DNA from: Oscillospiraceae bacterium
Lineage (GTDB): Bacteria > Bacillota > Clostridia > Oscillospirales > Ruminococcaceae
NCBI GenBank assembly: GCA_017829005.1
Contig: JAGAJF010000159.1
Location: forward strand, 1 to 34,270
DNA length: 34,270 nucleotides
Direction: 5' to 3'
Made by a program: the position numbers and the translations under genes. This document shows, piece by piece, positions 8,018-15,299 of the stretch (positions within the stretch are counted from its first letter, which is position 1; each line of letters opens with the position of its first letter). The notes beneath the pieces were generated by a model. That model was not told where the DNA came from and ran no database searches. It saw only the letters and a list, made by a program, of their open reading frames with translations.

Positions 8018-10504
8018 TTACTGCCTTGCTTTTCTGTGGGGAGCGGAAAAACGTATATCCTTCAGATACAGGAAAACAACAGCCGCCGCAACGCATACCA
8101 CCGACATTATGAGCAGCATTATCCAGGAACTCCACACAGGGTCAAGTCCGAACAGATATGTTTTGTATTCGGAATATGCCTCGTCAACTCCGAAGCCGTT
8201 TGAAAATTCCGTATCTGTCCATATGCCAGTATCATAGCGGCAGGATTCATACATACTGTTTATTTTTGATGAGGTGAAGTAGGCTATGCACGCCCAGCGG
8301 CAGGTAACTGCCTTTGACATGACCTCCGTAAGACCCGAAAGGGTGCAGGCAACGCCCGACAGAAGTATCTGGGGCAGCAGGCACACGGGACATATTACAA
8401 GCGCCATATCGTTTGACACCGCTGCGGATATGGTCAGACCTATGCACATTGCGCTTAGCATTGACATAAACGTGGTTATGTACATCTCCAGCCACAGGCA
8501 GTTTTCAAAGACTATACCGCCCTCGTTCATTCCCAGCGCTCTTGCTGTTGCCGACTCCACATCTCCGTCAATGGTCGCCACGGTATCGGTGAAAAATACC
8601 AGCATAGCTATCATTATAGCTGCCTGAACAGCACAAAGTCCCGCTGTGATAACAAATTTCGACATAACATAGGGAATGGGCTTTACTCCCGTGAAGCGTT
8701 CTCTCTCGTATATGGTGCGCTCCTTGCTTATTTCCTGGACGGAATTGAAAATTCCCACCCAGAACGCCGCACACCCGAAGGAAAACATCAGCTTCATCGT
8801 GTCCTCAGCCACCATAAAGGGCATACTCGTTCGGTTTATTACTATCCCTAACAGGTTGTACAGATTTCCGTCCGCCTGAAAGGATATGCACACAAGTATG
8901 GTAAGCACTACGGGCATTGCAAGCAGCAAAATGAGACGTGTTCTGCTGTTGAAGGTTATTTCGGCATATCTTTGTGTCAGGACACGAAATTGCCTTATTC
9001 CCTCCGCAATACCGTTTTTCTGTTTCTTTTCCGCAATGGGAGTTCCCGTGTTATATCCCGTCATAGTGTTTGTCCCGGCAAATCTTTCCGAGACTTCCTT
9101 GGAATGTTCGTTCAGGTCGTCGTAAATATCGGTGATATTCTCTTTTCGGAAGAAGTCAAGAGCCTTTGAGGGTGCTCCCGAGTAGCAGAGCAGACCTCCG
9201 CTGCCCATACATATCAGCCTGTCACACAGATTTATATTCTGAACGGTATGGGTGACCATAATCACTGTTTTGCCCGTCATTGCAAGCTTTTTGAGCATCT
9301 TCATAAGATTTTTTTCCGTTCCGGGGTCAAGTCCCGAGGACGGCTCGTCAAGGAAAAACAGCTTGGGTGAAGCAAGAAGCTCCACTGCTATGCTTGCACG
9401 TTTTTTCTGACCGCCCGAAAGCTTGTTTATCAGCGTGTGTCTGTGCTTGGTAAGCTCGACCATCTCAAGTGTCTCGTCGATCTTGCGGTCTATCTCCTCT
9501 TTGGACATATCCTTGGGCATTCTAAGCCTTGCGGAATGGATGAGCATTCTTTCAAGGGTGAGGGTATCGTAAACGATATCCTTCTGAGGAACATAGCCGA
9601 TAATGCTTCGTATGCTCCTGTTATTGGTCTTGATGCTCTCACCGTTTATCAGAACATCGCCCGAAGTAAAGTCGGTCATACCCGACAGACAGTTGAGGAG
9701 CGTGGTCTTTCCGGCACCCGAACCGCCCACGATAGCGACAAATTCACCCGGTTCAATGGAAAGGCTCACATTGTCGGTGATGACCTTTTCGCCCTTTCCC
9801 GCCTTGACCTTTTTGACCACATTGCACGCCGCAATGCTGACTCCGCCCGAATTGCCCAGCTGATAAAGAATCGTTCCGCTGAAAACCATTGCTGTGTCCG
9901 CAACGGTTATCTTGTCCATCTGTTCAAGGCGCTGCTTTTTGGTGAGCGGCTTTCCATTAAGGATAACGCCGTTCATGGAATTGTTGTCGGCTATGTAATA
10001 ACCGTCATTTTCCTTGGTGATGATGCAGTGGAACCTTGATACTGACGGGTGATCCACAACGATGTCACATTCGTGGCTTCTGCCTATGACAAACTTGTCC
10101 TTTCCCTCCAGCGTAAAGCTGTCAGGCTTGCTGTCAGGAGCATTTTCGGCGTTCCTGATACCGGAAAAGGCTATAACGCAGCGTTCTGCGGGATTTTGTC
10201 CGATATAGAATTTATCTCCGTCATGAAGCTGCTTTGAAGCGACCTTAACGCCGTTGAAGGTCAGGCCGTTTACGCTGTTGTCGTCTTTAACGTTCCAGCC
10301 CGAGTCTGTCTTGAAAAAGGTGCAGTGAGCACGGGATATGAAGGAAACGCCTGAGTCAATGGCAATATCGTTTATTTCGCTGTCCTCGCCGCCGTGATGA
10401 TCTCCTCTTCCCATTCGCACCGTGCTTTTTTTATATGAATCAAGATCGTAAACACGAGGCTCGTTCTGCCCGATAAAAACGGTAATGTAATTTCTGGCAG
10501 GCAC
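8018..10504 (-). CDS. Tandem-FHA ABC transporter (Rv1747-like architecture)
   Basis: This 828-residue half transporter has two FHA domains, an ABC ATPase and an ABC-2 type membrane domain. FHA1 has Arg33, Ser57-x-x-His60 and Asn79; FHA2 has Gly141-Arg142, Ser156-x-x-His159 and Asn178, so both keep the phosphothreonine-pocket residues. The ATPase has Walker A GGSGAGKTT (260-268), Q-loop Gln307, signature LSGGQ (362-366), Walker B ending LDEP (to 388) and His419. About six membrane helices follow residue 510. The order FHA-FHA-ABC-membrane matches mycobacterial Rv1747, which is controlled by the kinase PknF. The GTG start is supported by AGGAGGGG 6 bases upstream. It heads the minus-strand run that ends with the kinase. 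The cargo is unknown. Confidence 0.93.
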   Translation of the reverse strand: MPARNYITVFIGQNEPRVYDLDSYKKSTVRMGRGDHHGGEDSEINDIAIDSGVSFISRAHCTFFKTDSGWNVKDDNSVNGLTFNGVKVASKQLHDGDKFYIGQNPAERCVIAFSGIRNAENAPDSKPDSFTLEGKDKFVIGRSHECDIVVDHPSVSRFHCIITKENDGYYIADNNSMNGVILNGKPLTKKQRLEQMDKITVADTAMVFSGTILYQLGNSGGVSIAACNVVKKVKAGKGEKVITDNVSLSIEPGEFVAIVGGSGAGKTTLLNCLSGMTDFTSGDVLINGESIKTNNRSIRSIIGYVPQKDIVYDTLTLERMLIHSARLRMPKDMSKEEIDRKIDETLEMVELTKHRHTLINKLSGGQKKRASIAVELLASPKLFFLDEPSSGLDPGTEKNLMKMLKKLAMTGKTVIMVTHTVQNINLCDRLICMGSGGLLCYSGAPSKALDFFRKENITDIYDDLNEHSKEVSERFAGTNTMTGYNTGTPIAEKKQKNGIAEGIRQFRVLTQRYAEITFNSRTRLILLLAMPVVLTILVCISFQADGNLYNLLGIVINRTSMPFMVAEDTMKLMFSFGCAAFWVGIFNSVQEISKERTIYERERFTGVKPIPYVMSKFVITAGLCAVQAAIMIAMLVFFTDTVATIDGDVESATARALGMNEGGIVFENCLWLEMYITTFMSMLSAMCIGLTISAAVSNDMALVICPVCLLPQILLSGVACTLSGLTEVMSKAVTCRWACIAYFTSSKINSMYESCRYDTGIWTDTEFSNGFGVDEAYSEYKTYLFGLDPVWSSWIMLLIMSVVCVAAAVVFLYLKDIRFSAPHRKARQ

Positions 10505-10811
10505 TCTAAACCCCTCCTGTTAAAATAAATGAAATCAGTTTAAAGAAAAATTTTTGATGAAATATTCCTGATTATTATATTAACATATACAGCAGTGCTT
10601 TTGGTGTGCAATTCTGCATTTTTTTAGGCAACGAAAATCTGGGATTTTTGGTCTGTAAAAAGACCGAACACGGCGTCAGGACGGAAAATTGACAGAAGGA
10701 TTTTCCCCGAAAAAATTTAATTTCTTGGAGCATCCTTTTTATGGTTTTGCTTCTTTCGGAAAGAATTTTATGCCGATGAAGGAAAAATTACACTCTTGTA
10801 GTTAGATAAGC
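10505..10811. other. Intergenic region upstream of FHA-ABC gene
   Basis: No gene is seen in this AT-rich stretch. On the minus strand a TATAAT hexamer at 10574-10579 could serve the FHA-ABC operon, but no good -35 box lies 16-18 bases upstream, so this is weak. A small hairpin (GGTCT 10650-10654 with AGACC 10661-10665) is present without a following T run. Confidence 0.45.
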
Positions 10812-10845
10812 AAAAAAATCCCCTCAGCTAAAAAGCCGAGGGGAT
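10812..10845 (-). terminator. Intrinsic terminator after nth
   Basis: On the minus strand an 8-bp stem (10838-10845 with 10818-10825) plus a 2-bp extension encloses a T-rich loop and is followed at once by seven T residues (10812-10818). It lies 6 bases past the nth stop codon and would end the pilZ-parA-comFB-nth transcript. It separates that operon from the FHA-ABC operon. Confidence 0.9.
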
Positions 10846-10851
10846 ATATGT

Positions 10852-11502
10852 TTATATTTTGCATTTAAAGCCGTTTAACTTGTCGTCCATATAAACTCTC
10901 AGGGGACAATGCTCGCAGTCTGGCTTCCTTGCTGAGCAGGTGTCTCTGCCGAAAAGTACAAGCCTGTGGCAGAAGTCGGAGCTTTTTTCGGGAGGTATGA
11001 GCTTTCTAAGGTCCTGCTCGACCACCTTGGGGTCGGTGGACTTTGTAAGCCCGAAACGTCCCGTTATCCGTATGCAGTGGGTGTCCGCAACGATGGCAGG
11101 CTTTTTGTGAATGTCACCCATGATAAGATTGGCGGTCTTCCTGCCGATGCCTGAAAGCTTTGTCAGCTCCTCAATAGACTCCGGGATAACACCGTTTAAG
11201 TCATAATAAAGCTGATGAGCCATTTCCACAATGCTCTTGGCTTTGGTCTTGTAAAGTCCGCAGGGACGGACTATCTCCGCAACCTCGTCAACGTCTGCAT
11301 CGGCAAAGCTTTTCAGCGTGGGATATTTCACGAAAAGCTCCTTTGTGACCACATTTACCCTTGCGTCGGTGCATTGGGCGGACAGCCTGCCTGCTATCAT
11401 AAGCTCATAGGGGTGAGTGTAGGTGAGGGAGCATTTCGCTTCGGGGTAGATCTGCTCAAGCCCCGGAACGACCTGCTCCGCGATCTGTTTTTTGGAAGGC
11501 AT
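10852..11502 (-). CDS. nth: Endonuclease III (DNA glycosylase/AP lyase)
   Basis: This base-excision repair enzyme removes oxidised pyrimidines and cleaves abasic sites. The helix-hairpin-helix reads LSGIGRKTAN with catalytic Lys122; the catalytic Asp140 is in VADTH. Length (216) is normal. The iron-sulfur cysteines are Cys189, Cys196, Cys199 and Cys214, so the spacing is C-x6-C-x2-C-x14-C and not the usual C-x6-C-x2-C-x5-C; the last cysteine is only three residues from the C terminus. The start has AAAAGGA 7 bases upstream. It is the last gene of a five-gene minus-strand operon and is followed by an intrinsic terminator. Confidence 0.96.
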   Translation of the reverse strand: MPSKKQIAEQVVPGLEQIYPEAKCSLTYTHPYELMIAGRLSAQCTDARVNVVTKELFVKYPTLKSFADADVDEVAEIVRPCGLYKTKAKSIVEMAHQLYYDLNGVIPESIEELTKLSGIGRKTANLIMGDIHKKPAIVADTHCIRITGRFGLTKSTDPKVVEQDLRKLIPPEKSSDFCHRLVLFGRDTCSARKPDCEHCPLRVYMDDKLNGFKCKI

Positions 11503-11514
11503 ATTTTTATCCTT

Positions 11515-11733
11515 TTATTCGTTATCGGGCTTTGTGCTTATATTTGGTATATCGGCGCAGGTGGGACAGGTAAAGTTCGCCTTATCGGTGAGGATAGGAG
11601 CGGTCTCACGCTTTTCACCCTCCGATTTTCCGCTTGATATGTCCGTAAGTATTTTTCCGTCTGCGGCTTTGAAGTAGCTTCCGCCGCTTTCCATATAGCC
11701 GTCCAGCATTTTAATAAGTTCTTCTTTATCCAT
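11515..11733 (-). CDS. Small protein of unknown function with CxxC
   Basis: This is a 72-residue protein that I do not recognise. It starts MDKEELIKML, is charged and Ser/Lys/Glu-rich in the middle, and ends with a TCPTC pair of cysteines, which could bind a metal together with a partner or form a disulfide. The ATG at 11733 is preferred over an upstream ATG at 11748, because a GGAGG site lies 8 bases before the former and nothing suitable precedes the latter. The start overlaps the end of the ComFB-like gene by 8 bases, and nth begins 12 bases downstream, so it is probably translationally coupled within the operon. Confidence 0.7.
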   Translation of the reverse strand: MDKEELIKMLDGYMESGGSYFKAADGKILTDISSGKSEGEKRETAPILTDKANFTCPTCADIPNISTKPDNE

Positions 11734-12166
11734 TGTTTTTTCCTCCATTTTCGTGACGTGGCAGTTTTTTTCTCGGGATAATTATCCTGATAAGCTGCAT
11801 AAGCACCGACTGCTCCTTGTCAAGCTTTATTTTTTGCGCCCGTTTAAGGTCGGAATCGCTTTTTACCTTGATTATTACAGGGCGGATATTGTCAAAGGCT
11901 TCAACAGTCGCCTCCGCCGAGCAGCGGCTGCAGGTGCATACGTTGAACCGCTTCATTACAAGGGGCAGCCACTGTGAGATAAGTTCCGAGGTTATGTTTA
12001 TCTCCGTTCCGCCCCCCTCTGAGGGAACGGGCTTTACGGGAGACGGGTTTTTCCTTGAGCGTATCATCTCCTCCTTGAAGGTTTCGTCAAGGATAGGGTT
12101 TGTGACCTGTGAGCCGCCTGTAAGCAGCTTCATAAGCTGGGGCGTTTTGTGGGTCTTTGGCGGCAT
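11726..12166 (-). CDS. ComFB-like protein
   Basis: This 146-residue protein has a central segment (about 60-105) resembling the late-competence ComFB family: NITSELISQWLPLVM, then the cysteine cluster CTCSRC, then an alpha-helical stretch ending near RPVIIKV. The family normally shows C-x-C-x-x-C followed by an Ala/Leu-rich helix and a Pro-Tyr-Val strand; here the last part is divergent. Members of this family have been reported as cyclic dinucleotide receptors. Residues outside the core are basic and Lys/Pro-rich. The start has a strong AAGGAAGGAG site 6 bases upstream. It lies 36 bases after parA and overlaps the next small gene, so it belongs to the pilZ-parA-nth operon. Confidence 0.68.
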   Translation of the reverse strand: MPPKTHKTPQLMKLLTGGSQVTNPILDETFKEEMIRSRKNPSPVKPVPSEGGGTEINITSELISQWLPLVMKRFNVCTCSRCSAEATVEAFDNIRPVIIKVKSDSDLKRAQKIKLDKEQSVLMQLIRIIIPRKKLPRHENGGKNNG

Positions 12167-12202
12167 ACGGGTCTCCTTCCTTTAATATTTTTATACTCTG
12201 TT

Positions 12203-12973
12203 TTATAACGCTTTTCCCGCAAGGTCGGGATAAAGCTGTTCGGCAAGCCTTGTATATTCTCTTGCAGCGCGGCATTTCGGTGAATATTCCACCAAAGTCT
12301 GCTGATGTGCGGGAGCCTCGGCAGCGGCTATGCAGGCGGATATGCGGGTATCGAATATCTGAGTGCCCAGCTGCTCTGCGATTATCTCCGCCATTTCCGC
12401 AACCTCCTCGCTGAGAAGATATTTGGAGCTGTATCTCGTGAGAAGTATGCCTCTTACATCAAGGCTTTTATTGTAATATTTTTTCACCGCAAGAATAGTG
12501 TCCTTCACCTGTGCGATACCCTGGAGCGACAGCACCTCGGGGGTCATTGGGATAATAAGGTCATTTGCGGCTGTGTATGCATTTATGGTGAGAATGGAAA
12601 GTGCGGGGGGAGTGTCAATGATAACAGCGTCATAATCGTCCTCCGCCTGAGACAGAGCACGCTTTAGTACAAATTCCCTGTCGCTGCCGTCAAGCTCAAG
12701 CTCGGTCCCAGACAGCAGGATATTCGAGGTGATAACATCGCATATACGAGTATGCTTCACTGCCTGACGGACAGTGCATTTTCCCTGCATAACATCGTGT
12801 ATGGTAAGCCCCGTGTCCTCCGCACCCAGGGAAAAGGAAAGATTTCCCTGAGGGTCAAGGTCGATGGCAAGCACCCTTTTACCGTTTTTTCTGAATATGC
12901 CCGCAAAGGCGGCACAGGTCGTTGTCTTCCCCACGCCGCCTTTCTGATTTGTCACAGCAATAACCTTGCTCAT
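12203..12973 (-). CDS. ParA/Soj-family ATPase (orphan)
   Basis: This 256-residue P-loop ATPase has the deviant Walker A motif KGGVGKTTT at residues 11-19, a Walker A-prime strand LAIDLDPQGNLSF, and a Walker B region VIIDTPPALS. These features place it with Soj/ParA partition ATPases, which form ATP-dependent dimers on DNA and position cargo. No parB or parS-like neighbour is visible, and the flanking genes are a PilZ protein and a ComFB-like protein, so it more likely positions another cellular structure than the chromosome. The ATG start has AAGGA about 12 bases upstream, which is rather far. It begins 33 bases after the PilZ gene. Confidence 0.93.
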   Translation of the reverse strand: MSKVIAVTNQKGGVGKTTTCAAFAGIFRKNGKRVLAIDLDPQGNLSFSLGAEDTGLTIHDVMQGKCTVRQAVKHTRICDVITSNILLSGTELELDGSDREFVLKRALSQAEDDYDAVIIDTPPALSILTINAYTAANDLIIPMTPEVLSLQGIAQVKDTILAVKKYYNKSLDVRGILLTRYSSKYLLSEEVAEMAEIIAEQLGTQIFDTRISACIAAAEAPAHQQTLVEYSPKCRAAREYTRLAEQLYPDLAGKAL

Positions 12974-13006
12974 TGTTTATGACCGTCCTTATAGAGAGCT
13001 TTTGAT

Positions 13007-13663
13007 TTACAGTCCTTCGTTCTTTCTGCGCTCCCTCTCGGCAAGCTGGCAGTTAAAGATGAAACGGGCTATCTTTTCCTCCTGAGGGGGAGTTACATCG
13101 AGAAAACGGCAGCCGTAGCCCATAAGCTCGCCGTCATTGTCAAGCTGGAGACGCAGTATCTCGGCATTCAGCTCAATGGGGTCGTCAAGCAGCTTTAATC
13201 TTACGATATCGCCCACATTAAGCGGGATATCGCATTTCATCAGCACGCCCGTAAGGTTTATATTAAGAATAGCGGCGCTGAAAGGCTCTTCAAGGTCGGT
13301 TATCTCCTCCTCGCCCCGTTCGATATGCAGTAGCTTTGCAAATGCGCCGGGAGTGTTTACTTTATACGAGCCTCTGCGCTCCTCAAGCACCATACCGTCG
13401 TCAACGTGGAAATTGAGCTGGAGGTCGGTGCTGAGATCTATCCTTGTATTGCACTGAATACGGGTGCCGTTCAGATATTCGAAAATTACAGTTATCTGAT
13501 CGCCCTTGGAAAGTATGGGAAGATCGTTTCCCTTGATGGCAACAAGCTCATAACCCTTTATTTTGAAAAAATCCCTGGGAAAAGAGAAAGCCTTTGTGGA
13601 AAGCACACGCTTGCCGCTTCCATCGTAAATATCCACCCTTTGAATTTTATCTTTGTTTATCAT
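13007..13663 (-). CDS. PilZ-domain protein (YcgR-like layout)
   Basis: This 218-residue protein has an N-terminal beta-rich domain (about 1-90, YcgR-N-like) and a C-terminal PilZ domain (about 93-205). PilZ domains bind cyclic di-GMP through RRxxxR and D/NxSxxG. Here the first motif reads RRGSYK (96-101, last Arg replaced by Lys) and the second NINLTG (134-139, Ser replaced by Asn), so both are near-consensus but altered. The C-terminal MGYGCRFLD strand is typical. No strong ribosome binding site precedes the ATG at 13663. It is the first gene after a clear minus-strand promoter and leads the parA operon. Confidence 0.82.
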   Translation of the reverse strand: MINKDKIQRVDIYDGSGKRVLSTKAFSFPRDFFKIKGYELVAIKGNDLPILSKGDQITVIFEYLNGTRIQCNTRIDLSTDLQLNFHVDDGMVLEERRGSYKVNTPGAFAKLLHIERGEEEITDLEEPFSAAILNINLTGVLMKCDIPLNVGDIVRLKLLDDPIELNAEILRLQLDNDGELMGYGCRFLDVTPPQEEKIARFIFNCQLAERERRKNEGL

Positions 13664-13761
13664 TTAAGGACCGACTCCGTTTCCGCAGGAGGAGAATACC
13701 CCGCAAATTTTTAAGTTGATTTCGTAAATATATGCTTTTGCGCATTATAATAGATAATATA

Positions 13762-13790
13762 ATTATAACAGAAAATTGTGCATATTGCAA
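13762..13790 (-). promoter_or_regulatory. Promoter of the pilZ-parA-comFB-nth operon
   Basis: On the minus strand a -35 TTGCAA (13785-13790) is followed after 17 bases by TATAAT (13762-13767), with an extended TGT just before the -10. It lies about 100 bases upstream of the PilZ start. A second TATAAT at 13744-13749 has no good -35. Confidence 0.75.
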
Positions 13791-13820
13791 TAGCTTGTGC
13801 GAAAAATCCTCAATCAGTTT

Positions 13821-14738
13821 CTACGAAATATCCTGCTCCGAATTGTCAAGATTAACAACTTGGGGCTTTCCGCTTACGCCGATAACGAGGGCAGATACTA
13901 CAAGGATAATGCCCACAGCGGCAGAGGGGGAGGGGATCTCTTTATATAGTATCATACCGAAAATCGTAGCTGCCACAGGTTCCACCGAGGCAATTACCGC
14001 AGCGGTGCTGTTGTCCGTTCCCCTGAGACCGATGGAATACAGCAGGTAGGGAAGTACCGAGGCAACTATGGCAAATACGGCGGCATACAGCCCCATGGAA
14101 GGCTTTTTTGAAAGCATATCCCCGAGAGAGGTCATATCCGCAGCAGCAGCGGAAAACAATGCCGCAAAGGAAAATGCCCAGCCTGTGACCGTAAGAGGGC
14201 TGTAGCCCCTGTTTATGGCGGCGCGGCTGAATATGCTGTAAAGAGCGTAGCCCAATGCCGAGCCAAGCCCGTAAAGCACTCCCGATGGGGTGATGGCGGC
14301 GGCGTCACCGATAACGCCCGTTACAAGCACCAGTCCGCATATGGCAATACCTGCCGAAAGTATCTTCCTGCGGGTTATCTTTTCTTTAAAGAACAGCGCC
14401 GACAGCAACATTACGAACACGGGAGAGGTGTACAGCAGTATTGCCGCCGCAGAAAGGGACATTACGGTAACAGCGGTGAAGTAGCAGTAGTTAAAGAAAA
14501 CAATGCTCAGAAGACCCATTCCCGCAAATATCCATATGTCACGAAGCTTTATTCTAAGGCTCTCGCGCTGAGCTATAGCCATTGCACCCATTGTGAATAT
14601 CGCCGTGAGGAGGGAGCGGAGAAATACCACGCTCATAGATTCCACGCCGTATTCGCTGAATTTTCTTACAAATATTCCCAGAGTGCCCCATAAACAGCCC
14701 GAGGCTATAACGCACAGGGCAGAAATTTTCTTGTTCAT
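13821..14738 (-). CDS. EamA/DMT-family transporter
   Basis: This is a 305-residue inner-membrane protein with about ten transmembrane helices in two EamA repeats (about 5-137 and 150-285). Both halves show the family pattern, including the N-terminal GCLWGTLGIFVRKF segment and EKITRRK at the end of the first repeat. Such proteins export or import metabolites such as amino acids or nucleotides; the substrate cannot be deduced. The start has GAGG 8 bases upstream and a dedicated promoter lies 34-63 bases before it. No clear terminator separates it from the downstream PilZ promoter region. Confidence 0.88.
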   Translation of the reverse strand: MNKKISALCVIASGCLWGTLGIFVRKFSEYGVESMSVVFLRSLLTAIFTMGAMAIAQRESLRIKLRDIWIFAGMGLLSIVFFNYCYFTAVTVMSLSAAAILLYTSPVFVMLLSALFFKEKITRRKILSAGIAICGLVLVTGVIGDAAAITPSGVLYGLGSALGYALYSIFSRAAINRGYSPLTVTGWAFSFAALFSAAAADMTSLGDMLSKKPSMGLYAAVFAIVASVLPYLLYSIGLRGTDNSTAAVIASVEPVAATIFGMILYKEIPSPSAAVGIILVVSALVIGVSGKPQVVNLDNSEQDIS

Positions 14739-14771
14739 AGCCTGTTCCTCATAATAAAATATTCCTTGAAG

Positions 14772-14801
14772 ATTATAGCATTACCGGGATAATAAAATCA
14801 A
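14772..14801 (-). promoter_or_regulatory. Promoter of the EamA transporter gene
   Basis: On the minus strand TTGATT (14796-14801) is followed after 18 bases by TATAAT (14772-14777), preceded by an extended TGC. It diverges from the ylxM promoter about 70 bases away. Confidence 0.7.
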
Positions 14802-14869
14802 GGAAATTTCGGTTAAACGTTTTCGAATATGTTCACAAAAATTTAATCTGACAAATTTGCCATATCCCC

Positions 14870-14897
14870 TTGACAAATTTCAGATATATGTTATAAT
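14870..14897 (+). promoter_or_regulatory. Promoter of the ylxM-ffh operon
   Basis: A consensus TTGACA (14870-14875), a 16-base spacer and TATAAT (14892-14897), with extended TGT before the -10, lie 38 bases before the ylxM start. This is a near-perfect housekeeping promoter, in keeping with strong expression of SRP and ribosomal genes. Confidence 0.88.
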
Positions 14898-14935
14898 TGT
14901 AAAGGTTGATAACTTTACAGCAAATAACGAGGTGT

Positions 14936-15271
14936 ATGTCCTTGAACGGAGAAAAAAATCTTGAAGTGGCTGTGCTGCTGGATTTCTATTCCGAGCTGCT
15001 CACCGAAAAGCAGCGTGATGTTATCGATCTTTACTATAACGAAGATCTGTCGCTTGCGGAGATCGCCGAGCATGAGAACATCACAAGGCAGGGCGTAAGG
15101 GACAGCATAAAACGGGGCGAGCAGGTGCTTTTCGAAATGGAGTCGGCTCTCCGTCTTGCGGAAAAATCCCGCAGGCTTGAAAGCATTGCTCAGAGACTTG
15201 AGGAGAAAGCGGATAATGCCTCTCCCGAGGATATCCGTGCCGCCGTCAGCGAAATAAGAAACATTCTTTGA
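14936..15271 (+). CDS. ylxM: YlxM/p13-like HTH protein
   Basis: This protein of about 112 residues belongs to the UPF0122 (YlxM) family, which resembles the DNA-binding region 4 of sigma factors. The core LLTEKQRDVIDLYYNEDLS is followed by the helix-turn-helix LAEIAEHENITRQGVRDSIKR, and the C terminus is a long charged helix. It is usually encoded just before ffh, as here, and is thought to act with the signal recognition particle. ACGAGGTG at 14928-14934 precedes the ATG very closely; a TTG at 14942 has better spacing from the GAGG, so the true start could be six bases downstream. Confidence 0.88.
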   Translation: MSLNGEKNLEVAVLLDFYSELLTEKQRDVIDLYYNEDLSLAEIAEHENITRQGVRDSIKRGEQVLFEMESALRLAEKSRRLESIAQRLEEKADNASPEDIRAAVSEIRNIL

Positions 15272-15299
15272 TCATAACATAGAAACGGGAGGGTTTGCT

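Noticed and set aside
10574-10579. Minus-strand promoter for the FHA-ABC operon
   Set aside because: A TATAAT is present, but there is no acceptable -35 at 16-18 bases and no extended -10, so it is listed only as weak.
12203-12973. Chromosome or plasmid partition locus
   Set aside because: ParA is clear, but no ParB gene or parS-like sites are seen nearby.
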